64,000 nucleotides of DNA from NCBI GenBank assembly GCA_021299875.1, contig JAJTEW010000007.1, positions 55,288 through 119,287 on the forward strand, read 5' to 3'. The position numbers and the translations under genes were made by a program. The notes under the pieces are model-generated. The model ran no database searches, was not told the origin of the DNA, and worked only from the letters and a program-made list of their open reading frames with translations. The DNA is from Comamonadaceae bacterium (GTDB taxonomy: Bacteria > Pseudomonadota > Gammaproteobacteria > Burkholderiales > Burkholderiaceae_C). Shown piece by piece: positions 52,906 to 62,177 of this stretch (its first letter is position 1; each line of letters starts with the position of its first letter).

Positions 52906-53805
52906 TCAGTCGGGGTTGGATACCCCCGACGCCACATGCCCCGAAGGCACATGGCGGGCTGCCGATTCGATGTGCCCAGTCTGGTCATCAAAGAAAAAGT
53001 CGGGCTCAAATTCACGCAAAAACTCGCCTTTGGGCAAGCCACCCAAAAACATCGCCTCGTCCACCTCGATGTTCCAGTCCATCAGCGTGCGGATGGCGCG
53101 CTCATGCGCCGGTGCACTGCGGGCCGTGACCAGCGCGGTGCGCACGCGCATGGCCGGTGTGCCCTCTTGCTGCAAGCGGTGCAAGGCGGCCAGCAAAGGC
53201 TTAAAAGGCCCCGCCAGCAAGGGCTGCCCCGCCTTGTCCCGCTCATGGGCCTGAAACGCGGACAAACCTTCGGCCTGGAACACGCGTTCGGCTTCATCCG
53301 AGAACAGCACCGCATCCCCGTCAAACGCAATGCGCACTTCGTGCGGGTGCGCTTCAGAGGCCAAGGCCGAGTGCGGGTACACCTGTGCAGCGGGCACGCC
53401 CGCGCCCAAAGCGGCGCGCACGTCCGACAAATGGGTGGACAAAAACAAGTTGGCATTGAGCGGCTTGAGGTAGCGCCACGGCGGCTGGCCCCGTGTGAAG
53501 CTGCCGCGCTGAATCGGCAGGCCGTAATGCTGTGCCGAGCGGAACACCCGCATGCCTGAGACCGGGTCGTTGCGCGACAGGATCACCACTTCCACCCTTT
53601 GCGCATCAGCATCGTTGAAGGCCAGCAGCTTGCGCACCAATGAAAAGGCCACGCCGGGCTTGGCGGGTGCTTCCAAGCGATCGAGTTGCAGCTGCATGTA
53701 AGCGCGGTCGTCGCCTTGCTCAAACAGCCTGTTTTCCTCCTCAAAGTCAAACAAAGCGCGAGAGGAAATGGCGACGACGAGTTGACCTTCAAGGCTGGCG
53801 GGCAT
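52906..53805 (-). CDS. 5'-nucleotidase (cytosolic NT5C1-like)
   Basis: A 299-residue protein matching the cytosolic 5'-nucleotidase family: the N-terminal LVVAISSRALFDFEEENRLF, VVILSRNDPVSGMRVF, RIAFDGDAVLFSDEAERVF (the DxDxV-like HAD motif in this family) and the C-terminal MFLGGLPKGEFLREFEPDFF then FDDQ. It dephosphorylates nucleoside monophosphates. AGGAGTGAACC precedes the ATG at 53805. It lies 36 bases after gspF and may be co-transcribed with the secretion cluster. Confidence 0.9.
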   Translation of the reverse strand: MPASLEGQLVVAISSRALFDFEEENRLFEQGDDRAYMQLQLDRLEAPAKPGVAFSLVRKLLAFNDADAQRVEVVILSRNDPVSGMRVFRSAQHYGLPIQRGSFTRGQPPWRYLKPLNANLFLSTHLSDVRAALGAGVPAAQVYPHSALASEAHPHEVRIAFDGDAVLFSDEAERVFQAEGLSAFQAHERDKAGQPLLAGPFKPLLAALHRLQQEGTPAMRVRTALVTARSAPAHERAIRTLMDWNIEVDEAMFLGGLPKGEFLREFEPDFFFDDQTGHIESAARHVPSGHVASGVSNPD

Positions 53806-53841
53806 GGTTCACTCCTGGATCAAACAGGACGACATCATCGC

Positions 53842-55080
53842 TCACTTGACCCACTGGTTCAGTTGCATGATGGGCATCAGCACCGCCAACACGATCAGCA
53901 TCACCACGCCGCCCATGGCCACAATCAGCAGGGGCTCGAGCACGGTGGCCAAGGCCATGGCGCGGCGCTGCACTTCGCTGGACAGTTGCTGCGCGGCGCG
54001 CTGCAGCATCACCGGCAATTGGCCGGTCTGCTCACCCAAGCGCGCAAACATCGACAGCAAGCCCGGAAACCGTGCGTTTTGCGCCAGCGCTGTGCCTAAG
54101 GGCGCGCCTTCGCGCACCCGCACCAAAGCTTCCAGGGCATCGGCCCGCAGAGCTTGGTTGGACAGTGTGTCGGCCGCCGACTGCAAGGCCTTGAGGATGG
54201 GCACGCCTGCCGCCGTCAACATGGCCAGCGTGGAGGCAAAGCGGGCGCTGTTGTAACCCCGGGCCAAACGGCCAATCACAGGCAAACGCAGCCAAGCGGC
54301 GTCAAAACGCAGGCGCAGGGCTGGCTGACGCAGGCCCAAGCGCAAGGCCAACACGCCCCCTGCCAGCAGCACCAGCATGAGCCAACCCCAAGTGCGCACG
54401 AAGTCACTGATGGCCAGCATGGCCACCGTCAGGCCCGGCAGTTGGCGCTGGGTGCCTGCGAACACCCCGGCCACTTGCGGCACCACCGAGGTGACCAGAA
54501 AAATCACAATCGCCAGTGCCACCAAGCTCACGATGGCCGGGTACAACGAGGCCGACAGCAGCTTGGAGCGCAGCAGTTGCTGGTCTTCCAGGTCGTTGGC
54601 CAGTTGGTTCAGCACATCGCCCAAATGACCGCTTTGCTCTCCGGCGGCGATCACGGCGCGGTCGATTGCAGGAAACTCTTGCGGGTATTGCGCCAAAGCG
54701 CGGCCCAAACTGCTGCCCGCATTGACTTCGGCGCGGATGGCCGCCATCAGGTGGCGCTGTTTGTCGTCCTCCCCCTCTTCGGTCAGAGCGGCCAAAGCCC
54801 GTTCAACCGGCAGGCCGCTGCCCACCAGTCCGGCCAGTTGGCGTGTCCACACCGCGCGTTGGCTGGTGCTGAAGGCGCGGCCACCGCCAATGGGGCGTTG
54901 CCACCATGGCAAAGCTTGGGTGGCCTCACCCGCAGCGCCCGATGCAATGGCCTCGACCCACAGCGGCACCAAAGACTGTGTGCGCAATTGGCCGCGGGCG
55001 TTTTTCAGGCTGTCGGCCTCGAGCGTGCCTTTGCGCAGGGCGCCATCGGCTTGCAGGGCTTCAAAACGGTAAGCGGGCAT
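53842..55080 (-). CDS. gspF: Type II secretion inner-membrane protein GspF
   Basis: A 412-residue protein with the GspF/PilC layout: two T2SSF domains (about 75-195 and 280-400), each ending in hydrophobic helices, with FSTSQRAVWTRQLAGLVGSG opening the first and MVLATVLEPLLIVAMGG-type helices closing the second. It forms the inner-membrane platform for pseudopilus assembly. It is separated from gspE by a MipA-like gene, an unusual arrangement. Confidence 0.94.
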   Translation of the reverse strand: MPAYRFEALQADGALRKGTLEADSLKNARGQLRTQSLVPLWVEAIASGAAGEATQALPWWQRPIGGGRAFSTSQRAVWTRQLAGLVGSGLPVERALAALTEEGEDDKQRHLMAAIRAEVNAGSSLGRALAQYPQEFPAIDRAVIAAGEQSGHLGDVLNQLANDLEDQQLLRSKLLSASLYPAIVSLVALAIVIFLVTSVVPQVAGVFAGTQRQLPGLTVAMLAISDFVRTWGWLMLVLLAGGVLALRLGLRQPALRLRFDAAWLRLPVIGRLARGYNSARFASTLAMLTAAGVPILKALQSAADTLSNQALRADALEALVRVREGAPLGTALAQNARFPGLLSMFARLGEQTGQLPVMLQRAAQQLSSEVQRRAMALATVLEPLLIVAMGGVVMLIVLAVLMPIMQLNQWVK

Positions 55081-55090
55081 GGGGCAAATC

Positions 55091-55963
55091 TCAACGACTG
55101 AAGTAAAGCAAGCCGAGCTGGCCTTGCCAGTTCAGGCTCCGAGGGCTGACGGTTTGCACTTGTCCCAAAGGGCGTAAGCTGCCCAGGGTGCCAAACCAGG
55201 CCCATTGGGGTGTCAGGGCGTAGCGGTAACTCATGCCCATACCCAGCGAACCCAGTCCTGAATGCCAGGGCTCTGCCGGGGCCGGCGCTTGGCGCCACTG
55301 GGTGGCCCAATGATCGGCGGTGGCCCAATTCAAACCGGCACTGAAGCTGAGGGCGCTGCGATCGCTCAAAGGCAATCCATACGAGGCCCCAACCGACAAG
55401 GTGGTGCCATCGCCTCGGTCCATCAGGTCTTGCGTCAGGTCGCTGCCCAGTGACCAATGCCGGTCGAGTTTGTAATTCACGCTCACCCGACCCCGCAAGG
55501 TGTTTTGCCCGGAAGAAAAGCCATCGAAAGAGCTGTTGTCTTGGAGGTTTTGTACGCGCAAAGAAAAGCCCACTTTCAGCCGCTCATCTTCACGCCATTG
55601 GTAAGCCAGGCTCGACTCTTTGCGGTAGCCGCTGAAACTCAACCACTCTGTGCCTGTGGGGTGGCCGATGCGCCAACGTCCGTAACGCAAACCCAGCACG
55701 GGTCGCAAAGTCAAGCTGGTGCTGGCGTACGCGGTCTCGCGGCCTTGAAGCTTGACGCCCAAGGTGTACAGCCATCGGCTGGCCGGGGCATCGCTCGCTA
55801 TGGCCGTTGTCGAGGTCGTGGTCGTGGGTGCGGTTTCGGGTTCAGCTTGGGCTTGAGGCGGGGTCTCGGTCGTTGCACCAGAAGCGGCACTCCACGCCAG
55901 CAACCCTCCCACACCCAGGGCCCAAAGACCTGGGTGCATGCGAAAAGTTGGCGTATCGGGCAT
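55091..55963 (-). CDS. MipA/OmpV-family outer membrane protein
   Basis: A 290-residue protein with a signal peptide (LWALGVGGLLAWSAASGA region) and an Ala/Thr/Pro-rich linker, then beta-strand-rich sequence such as RETAYASTSLTLRPVLGLRY and GRVSVNYKLDRHWSLGSDL. The C-terminus ends in LLYFSR; the aromatic residue near the end is typical of outer-membrane barrels. The family is known as MltA-interacting MipA or OmpV. It lies between gspE (6-base gap) and gspF (10-base gap), so it is co-transcribed with the secretion genes. ATG 55939 is an alternative start. Confidence 0.8.
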   Translation of the reverse strand: MPDTPTFRMHPGLWALGVGGLLAWSAASGATTETPPQAQAEPETAPTTTTSTTAIASDAPASRWLYTLGVKLQGRETAYASTSLTLRPVLGLRYGRWRIGHPTGTEWLSFSGYRKESSLAYQWREDERLKVGFSLRVQNLQDNSSFDGFSSGQNTLRGRVSVNYKLDRHWSLGSDLTQDLMDRGDGTTLSVGASYGLPLSDRSALSFSAGLNWATADHWATQWRQAPAPAEPWHSGLGSLGMGMSYRYALTPQWAWFGTLGSLRPLGQVQTVSPRSLNWQGQLGLLYFSR

Positions 55964-55969
55964 CAGGGC

Positions 55970-57376
55970 TCAGTCGCGCGTCACGCGCAGCAACTCTTCG
56001 GCACTGGTCACGCCCGCATCGACCAAACGCTGACCGTCTTCGCGCATCAACACCATGCCTTGCGCCAAAGCGGTGGCCCGCAAGTCGGCTTCGGCAGCGC
56101 GGTTGTGGATTTGCGCGCGGATCTGATCGCTGGCCACCAACAACTCGAACACGCCCGTGCGCCCGGCAAAACCGGTCTGACCGCAGGCATCGCAGCCTGC
56201 TCCTGCGCAAGCAGGACAGCGTTTGCGCACCAAGCGCTGGGCCAGCACCCCCAAGAGCGAGGAGCTGAGCAAAAACGGCTCCACACCCATGTCGATCAAG
56301 CGGTTCACCGCGCTGGCAGCATCATTGGTGTGCAGTGTGGCCAACACCAAGTGACCCGTGAGCGAAGCCTGGATCGCGATTTGCGCGGTCTCGTGGTCGC
56401 GGATCTCGCCGATCATGATCACGTCCGGGTCTTGCCGCAAGATGGCCCGGAGCGCTTTGGCAAAGCTCAAGTCGATTTTGTTGTTGACCTGCGTTTGACC
56501 CACGCCGGGTAACTCGTATTCGATCGGGTCTTCGACGGTCATGATGTTGTTGCGCGTGGCATCCAGCCGCTGCAGCGCCGCATACAGGGTGGTGGTTTTG
56601 CCTGAACCGGTGGGGCCCGTGACCAGCAAAATGCCGTGCGGTTGCCCAATCAATTGGTCAATTTGCGCCAGCACGCGCCCTTGCATGCCGACCGCCTCCA
56701 GGGTCAAACGCGCCTCGCTCTTGTCCAGCAAGCGCAGCACCGCCCGTTCGCCGTGGGCGCTGGGCAGGGTCGAGACGCGCACGTCCACCGCCCGCGAGCC
56801 CAAGCGCAAGCTGATGCGACCGTCTTGCGGCAAACGTTTTTCGGCGATGTCGAGTTCGGCCATGATTTTCAGGCGCGAGATCAGTGCGGCATGCAGCGCC
56901 CGGTTCGGTTGTACAACCTCGCGCAGCGTGCCGTCGATGCGAAAGCGCACACTCGAATGGCGCTCGTAGGGTTCGATGTGGATGTCGCTGGCGCCATCGC
57001 GCGCCGCCTGGGTCAGCAAGGCGTTCAGCATCCGGATGATGGGCGCGTCATCGCTGGCCTCGAGCAGGTCTTCGACTGCCGGCAACTCTTGCATCATGCG
57101 CGACAGATCGGCCTCGGCCTCCACTTCATTGACCACGGCAGCGGCCATGGACGCCCCGTGCGCTTGCCCACCTGAATAAGCCCGGTGAATGCGCTGCGCC
57201 AAGTCGGCAGGCGTGCAAGGCTGAAGGTGCAAACCTTGGCCCGCAAACTTGCGCGTCACTTCCGACAAGGCAGAGCGGTCACTGGCCTCGCACAGGCTCA
57301 AGGTCAGGCCTTGGCCGTCGCCCTCCAACAACAACTGGTGCGCACGCGCAAAGGAGTAGGGCAAGGGGTAGGTCAT
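55970..57376 (-). CDS. gspE: Type II secretion ATPase GspE
   Basis: A 468-residue secretion ATPase. An N1-type domain is followed by the PAS-like N2, DIHIEPYERH, Walker A GPTGSGKTT (Lys260), the Asp box and Walker B-like IMIGEIRD, and the His box LATLHTND. A tetracysteine motif of the Zn domain is reduced but present (Cys386, 389, 394 and 397 in CPACAGAGCDAC). It powers pseudopilus extension on the cytoplasmic face. The start at 57376 begins MTYPLPYSFARAHQL. Confidence 0.96.
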   Translation of the reverse strand: MTYPLPYSFARAHQLLLEGDGQGLTLSLCEASDRSALSEVTRKFAGQGLHLQPCTPADLAQRIHRAYSGGQAHGASMAAAVVNEVEAEADLSRMMQELPAVEDLLEASDDAPIIRMLNALLTQAARDGASDIHIEPYERHSSVRFRIDGTLREVVQPNRALHAALISRLKIMAELDIAEKRLPQDGRISLRLGSRAVDVRVSTLPSAHGERAVLRLLDKSEARLTLEAVGMQGRVLAQIDQLIGQPHGILLVTGPTGSGKTTTLYAALQRLDATRNNIMTVEDPIEYELPGVGQTQVNNKIDLSFAKALRAILRQDPDVIMIGEIRDHETAQIAIQASLTGHLVLATLHTNDAASAVNRLIDMGVEPFLLSSSLLGVLAQRLVRKRCPACAGAGCDACGQTGFAGRTGVFELLVASDQIRAQIHNRAAEADLRATALAQGMVLMREDGQRLVDAGVTSAEELLRVTRD

Positions 57377-57391
57377 GGCGCGGACCGGGGC

Positions 57392-59557
57392 TCAAGGCTT
57401 GGTGGTGGCGGTTGGGGGTGCTGGCTGCGTTGCAGGACTCAGGGCGGGCAACACCGCCGAGCCGCTGATGGGCAGCGTGCTGGTGGCCACGGGCTGAAAG
57501 CCTTGTTGGTCGATGCGCATCAGCTCGTAACGGCCTCGGGACAAAGCCTCGGTGGCCGCACCATCGCGCACCACCACGGGCCGCAAAAACACCATCAGGT
57601 TGGTTTTATTGCGGTTTCGCGATTCGGATTTGAAGAGGTTGCCAAAGAAAGGCAGGTTGCTTAATCCGGGCACCTTTTCTTGGCTATTGCTGGTGTCGTC
57701 TTGCAACAAGCCACCCAGCACCACAATGGCGCCGTCTTCGACCAATACGTTCGTTTCAATCGAACGTTTGTTGGTGATCAAACCGGAGGTTGTTCTAGGA
57801 CGTTCGTCAATGCTGCTGACTTCCTGAAAAACCTGCATTTTGATCGTGCCGTTTTCGCTGATTTGCGGTCTGACCCGCAGCGTCAGCCCCACATCTTTGC
57901 GCTCGACGGTGGTGAACGGGTTGGTCGAGCCGGGTGCTGCGCTGGTGAACGAACCGGTGACAAAAGGTACGTTTTGGCCAATCACAATTTTGGCCTCTTC
58001 GTTGTCCAGCGTGAGCAAATTGGGTGTCGACAACACATTGCTGTTGCCATCGGTTTGTAAAAAGCGCGCCACGGCCCCCAAGGCCAAGGCACCATTGCGT
58101 TGCTGACCCAGTGCCACATTCAGTCCAGGGGGTGGCACCAGCGTGCCGGCCGCAGCACCTGCGGCAATATTGAATATATTGGTGTTGCTATTCGCACCTG
58201 TTCCAAAGTTGGTGCCCAACAGACCCAACGTGTTGCTGCCGGTGCCTGTGCCGCTCATCCACTGCACCCCAAATTGGGCCGCTTTGTCGGCACTGACTTC
58301 GGCAATCAAACTCTCGACAAACACCTGTGCCCGGCGCTGGTCCAGCATGTCAATCACCACACGCAATTGGCGGTACTGAGGCTCTGGCGCGGTGATGATC
58401 AAGGCGTTGGTGGCCGGATCGGCCTGGATCTGCCCACCGGTTGAAACCTGCGGGGTGGCGTTGTTTTGGCCGAGCGTGCTGCCCGTGGGTGCCGGTGGGG
58501 TGCTCTGCAGGTTGTTGTTGATGTTGCCGGGTAAAGCCGAGTTGCCCTGTGCCGACATGGCTGCCCGTAACGTGGTAGCCAGTTTGGTGGCGTCGGCGTT
58601 CTTCAGGTACACCACATGGATGTTGCCGCTGGCTGCATGCGCACCGGTGGCGCTGGGTTGGTCCAGTTGCACCACCAAGCTGCGCACCAGGGACAAACGG
58701 GCGGGGTTGGCGGCGCGGATGATCAAGGCGTTGGTGCGCACTTCGGGCAGCACCGTGGTCCTGAAGCCGGTGTCGGTTTGCCCTGGGGCGCCTGCACCCG
58801 CGGCTGCGCCCGAATCGATCAGACGTTGCACCATGGGGGCCAGTTCCCCCGCGATGCCATGCTGCAGGCGGATCACCTCCACCCCCGTTGCGTTGGCCAC
58901 GTCGAGCGCCGCGATGATGCGGCCTAGCCTTTGCAGGTTGTCGCTGTAATCGGTGATCACCAAAGCGTTGGTGCCCGGGTTCACGTTGATGGTGTTGTTG
59001 GGGCTGATGAGCGGTCTGAGCACGGGCACCAGGTTGTTGGCGTTTTCGTGGTTGAGCTGAAAAATTTGCGTCACGATTTGCCCGCTCTTGATGGGCGCAG
59101 TCCCTGCAGTGACGGTGCTGCTTTGCAGTTTGGCCTCGGCTTCGGGCAGCACCGTGTACAAACCGGCCGACTCCACCAGTGCAAAGCCCTGCGTGCGCAG
59201 CTGCGCTGCAAACAAACGCAGCGCTTGGGCTGGAGGCACGGGCACGGTGCTGGACAGCGTCATCGTGCCTTTTACGCGTGGGTCCACCACCACATTGGCG
59301 CCCGACAAAGTGGCCACTGTGCGGGCCACCGCGTCGATTTCGGCGTTGACAAAGTTGAGTGTGACCGGCTCTTTGCGAGAGGCTTGGGCCAGCACCGAGG
59401 GCGTGCACAAAGCCATGGCGGTCATGCAGGCCAGCACCAACACCGGCTGTCGCCAGCGCACCGCCCGGGACAACAACAGGGGGCTTGGGGCGGTGAAGGC
59501 GTGGTGTGGATGGGTGTGCATGGCTGGGTGCATGGGGTGTAGATGAAGCGGGTTCAT
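57392..59557 (-). CDS. gspD: Type II secretion outer-membrane secretin GspD
   Basis: A 721-residue secretin. A signal peptide is preceded by an unusual His-rich leader (MNPLHLHPMHPAMHTHPHHA). Then come the N0 domain (VTLNFVNAEIDAVARTVATL), three KH-like N1-N3 domains and the secretin domain with VPGLSNLPFFGNLFKS. It forms the outer-membrane channel. It overlaps gspN by four bases at its start. Internal ATGs at about 59533 and 59521 would remove part or most of the His-rich leader. Confidence 0.95.
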   Translation of the reverse strand: MNPLHLHPMHPAMHTHPHHAFTAPSPLLLSRAVRWRQPVLVLACMTAMALCTPSVLAQASRKEPVTLNFVNAEIDAVARTVATLSGANVVVDPRVKGTMTLSSTVPVPPAQALRLFAAQLRTQGFALVESAGLYTVLPEAEAKLQSSTVTAGTAPIKSGQIVTQIFQLNHENANNLVPVLRPLISPNNTINVNPGTNALVITDYSDNLQRLGRIIAALDVANATGVEVIRLQHGIAGELAPMVQRLIDSGAAAGAGAPGQTDTGFRTTVLPEVRTNALIIRAANPARLSLVRSLVVQLDQPSATGAHAASGNIHVVYLKNADATKLATTLRAAMSAQGNSALPGNINNNLQSTPPAPTGSTLGQNNATPQVSTGGQIQADPATNALIITAPEPQYRQLRVVIDMLDQRRAQVFVESLIAEVSADKAAQFGVQWMSGTGTGSNTLGLLGTNFGTGANSNTNIFNIAAGAAAGTLVPPPGLNVALGQQRNGALALGAVARFLQTDGNSNVLSTPNLLTLDNEEAKIVIGQNVPFVTGSFTSAAPGSTNPFTTVERKDVGLTLRVRPQISENGTIKMQVFQEVSSIDERPRTTSGLITNKRSIETNVLVEDGAIVVLGGLLQDDTSNSQEKVPGLSNLPFFGNLFKSESRNRNKTNLMVFLRPVVVRDGAATEALSRGRYELMRIDQQGFQPVATSTLPISGSAVLPALSPATQPAPPTATTKP

Positions 59558-60393
59558 CCCAAAGAGAGCAAGCTGCGCACGCCTTGTCGGCGGCCCAGAA
59601 TGTTCAAGAGGTTATCAAAAGCAGCTTCGTGGCCTTCTTGGGCGCTGGCTTCGCCGGTAAAGCGCAGGCGCTGACCCACCCATTGGCCCTGGCCAGACAG
59701 CACCAAAGGCCCTTGCAGGGTGCTCAGTTGCAAGTTGGGGGTGGCGGTGCCCTCGGGCGTGCCCGAAAGCTGAATGCGGTAACTGCCCATGGGCTTGACC
59801 GGGCTCAAGCGCGACGACATGTTTTGCAGGTTCAGCTCCAGCTGCCCTTGCATTTGCATGCGGCCTTGCGCCCAATGCAGTTGCACCGAGCGGGTGTTCA
59901 GCTGCAACTGGCCATTGGCTTGCAAGGTGTTCCAAGGCGCGCCCAGGCCCGTCAGCAAAGCAGCAGGCCAGACCGAAGCGTGGTCGTCCACCAGAATCTG
60001 CAAACTGTTCCAACCCAGGCCCACTTGCATGCTGGCCGCTTGGGCCATGCAACAGTCGGCGTGCCAGCCCCAACGTGCACCGTTCCAGGTGGGGGCCAGT
60101 GTCCAATGCAAGCGGCCGGGCAAGGCCTGTGCGTCTCGGCTGCCCGCGCCGCCGCTCAACACCAATTGCGCAGAACCCTGCCACACCGTGCCTCGGGCAT
60201 TGAGCCATTGCACTTGGCCTTGGCTGGCCTGGTTCACGCCCCAAGCCAGCCAGCGAGCAGGCGCCCACACCGCCAAGGCCAAGCCCATGCCCAGGAGGAT
60301 TCCCCACACGGCATGTCGCCAATCCGCTCGCGTGCCCTCAGCCGTGGCTTGGCGCAGGCCGAGTGGGGGTGAAGGGCGTGGGCGCATGGGCAT
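59554..60393 (-). CDS. gspN: Type II secretion protein GspN
   Basis: A 279-residue inner-membrane protein: a short cytoplasmic N-terminus, one transmembrane helix (WGILLGMGLALAVWAPARWL), then a periplasmic domain with the GspN-like WLNARGTVWQGSAQLVLSGG motif and LQGPLVLSGQGQWVGQRLRF. It is an accessory component whose exact role is unclear. The start at 60393 lies 5 bases after the gspM stop; the frame continues upstream in gspM and is rejected. Confidence 0.88.
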   Translation of the reverse strand: MPMRPRPSPPLGLRQATAEGTRADWRHAVWGILLGMGLALAVWAPARWLAWGVNQASQGQVQWLNARGTVWQGSAQLVLSGGAGSRDAQALPGRLHWTLAPTWNGARWGWHADCCMAQAASMQVGLGWNSLQILVDDHASVWPAALLTGLGAPWNTLQANGQLQLNTRSVQLHWAQGRMQMQGQLELNLQNMSSRLSPVKPMGSYRIQLSGTPEGTATPNLQLSTLQGPLVLSGQGQWVGQRLRFTGEASAQEGHEAAFDNLLNILGRRQGVRSLLSLG

Positions 60394-60398
60394 GGTGT

Positions 60399-60920
60399 TC
60401 AGGGCAGGCGCAGCACCAAAGTGCCTTGCCACAGCACTTCGTTGGGCGAAGGGCTGTTGGCCTGTTGCATTTGTGCTTGGTGGGGCAAGGTTTGGGCATG
60501 CTCACGCGCTTGGCTCAGCCAGCGGGCCATGGCCAAGGCCGGGGCCGCTTCGACACGCAAAGTGACATCGTCGCCCGTCAGGCTGAGTTCGGCGTTGGGG
60601 CCCAAATCCGCCAGGTTTTTTTCCAGCCATTGCGTCGCTTCGGTGCGCGAAACGGTCGATGGTTTTTGCAGGCCTTCGGCTTGCGCTTGCCACTGCAGCA
60701 TGCGTTGGGTCTGGCCGTCGATGGCGGCTTGGCGGGCAGGGGCCTCTTGCCAAGTGCGCCAAGCGGGGGCCCAAGCCCATTGCCACACCCACACAAACGC
60801 CAGCAAGAAGGCCGCAGCGCGCAGCAGGGTTTGTTCGCGGGGGCTGCGTGCATCCCAAGCCTGACGCCAAGCTTGAGATGCGCTTTTTTGCGCCGCTTGC
60901 CATGCGGTGTTTGGGCTCAT
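60399..60920 (-). CDS. gspM: Type II secretion protein GspM
   Basis: A 173-residue bitopic protein: a cytoplasmic N-terminus with DARSPREQTLLRAAAFLLAF running into a transmembrane helix (LAFVWVWQWAWAPAW), then a coiled-coil/ferredoxin-like periplasmic domain. It binds GspL in the inner-membrane platform. ATG 60920 overlaps the gspL stop by four bases. Confidence 0.9.
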   Translation of the reverse strand: MSPNTAWQAAQKSASQAWRQAWDARSPREQTLLRAAAFLLAFVWVWQWAWAPAWRTWQEAPARQAAIDGQTQRMLQWQAQAEGLQKPSTVSRTEATQWLEKNLADLGPNAELSLTGDDVTLRVEAAPALAMARWLSQAREHAQTLPHQAQMQQANSPSPNEVLWQGTLVLRLP

Positions 60921-62170
60921 GGCTTGGCCTCTGGTGGAGGGGTCAAGCGCATCAGCCAGGCATCGCCTTCGGCGCGCCATTGGTAGCCTTGAATGCTCAA
61001 GCTTTGTTGCAGACTTTGCTGCTGCGAGGCCGAGGGTTTGAAACCTTGCACGCGCAATTGACCGGTTTGGTAAGTCCATTGCCGAGGTATCGCCAAGTCG
61101 GCGGGCAAAGCCTGGCCCAGGGCCGCCAACAGGGTTTCCAGGTCGCCTGCGCCCAGTTGGCCAGAGCCTTGGCGCAGACGTTCAACTTGCTGGGCCATTT
61201 GCAAAGGCGCATCGACCACCACTTGGGTTTGCGGAAAGGTTTCGCGCAACATTTGGGCCCAGCCCTGTTGCTGGGTTTGCCAGTCGGCGCGTGTTTTCCA
61301 GGCCCAGGCATTGAGCCCTGCCAACTGGGTGACCACCAGCAACAGCACACCCCAGCGAGCCGGACGCCACGCGGGGCTGCGCCAGGCGCTGTCCAAGCCG
61401 CGTTGCAGCTGTTTGAGCCGCCGGGTCTGCGCATTGGCCCGCAGTTCAAACTGGGCCAAGTCCCAATCCGAGCCGATGGCGTCCAGCCAATGTTGGCCGG
61501 GTGCCATCAGGCGGGCGGGCAAGTCCATCCGTTCGCTGAGCGCTTGCACCACACCGGGTTCGGCCTGCACCACGGCCAAGGATCGCTCTTCGTCGCTCAA
61601 ACCCAAAGCCGCCAGTTGGGGCGTTGCCGTGTTGAAAGCCTGTCCCCAGACGCCGCGTTCGGCGTGGCTCACCCAAGCCCAAGCGTTGTTGGCATCGCCC
61701 AAAGCGGTGATGCGGGTGGGCGCTGCATTTAAGGGCGGGAGCAGTTCAGGCACGATGCGGTGCACCTGCACGCCTGCTTGCTCCAGCGCCTGCAGGTGGG
61801 CGCTCAGCCAAGCGCGGTCGCACACCGCCACCCATGGGCGTGGGGTGTTGTGCCAGTCGGGCTGCAAAGCCAAGTGCAATTGGCTGGGGTCGTCCAGCAG
61901 CCGGTCTTCCAGCAAACCCTGCAAGGCCGCCTGCCAGCGCGCGGGCTGCTTGTGCAAGCCAGCGGGCAGCTCCACCCGGTGCCAAGACAGTGCCGCAGCA
62001 GGCACCAGGGCCACCGTTTCTGCAGGCGCGGCAGTGCGGGGCAATAAACTGCCGGCCGCCCATTGCAGTTTGACCGCCTGCGCCATGGGCTCATCCCCCA
62101 CCACAGCATGGGGGTAAGCCATGGCGGGGTGCGGCAAGTCGGTGGGCAGTTGGACGATCAGGGTGCGCAT
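60917..62170 (-). CDS. gspL: Type II secretion protein GspL
   Basis: A 417-residue protein with an ASKHA-like cytoplasmic domain (MRTLIVQLPTDL at the start, then ALGDANNAWAWVSHAERGVW), one transmembrane helix (WGVLLLVVTQLAGLNAWAWK) and a periplasmic ferredoxin-like domain. It recruits GspE to the membrane. The start is at 62170, 7 bases after the gspK stop. The open frame upstream lies inside gspK and is rejected. Confidence 0.92.
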   Translation of the reverse strand: MRTLIVQLPTDLPHPAMAYPHAVVGDEPMAQAVKLQWAAGSLLPRTAAPAETVALVPAAALSWHRVELPAGLHKQPARWQAALQGLLEDRLLDDPSQLHLALQPDWHNTPRPWVAVCDRAWLSAHLQALEQAGVQVHRIVPELLPPLNAAPTRITALGDANNAWAWVSHAERGVWGQAFNTATPQLAALGLSDEERSLAVVQAEPGVVQALSERMDLPARLMAPGQHWLDAIGSDWDLAQFELRANAQTRRLKQLQRGLDSAWRSPAWRPARWGVLLLVVTQLAGLNAWAWKTRADWQTQQQGWAQMLRETFPQTQVVVDAPLQMAQQVERLRQGSGQLGAGDLETLLAALGQALPADLAIPRQWTYQTGQLRVQGFKPSASQQQSLQQSLSIQGYQWRAEGDAWLMRLTPPPEAKP

Positions 62171-62177
62171 GTCTGAA

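Noticed and set aside
52909..52930. Hairpin GTCGGGG/CCCCGAC between DUF3299 and the nucleotidase gene as a terminator
   Set aside because: The stem lies within the 3' coding end of the nucleotidase and has no T-run on either side; it is better seen as GC-rich coding sequence.
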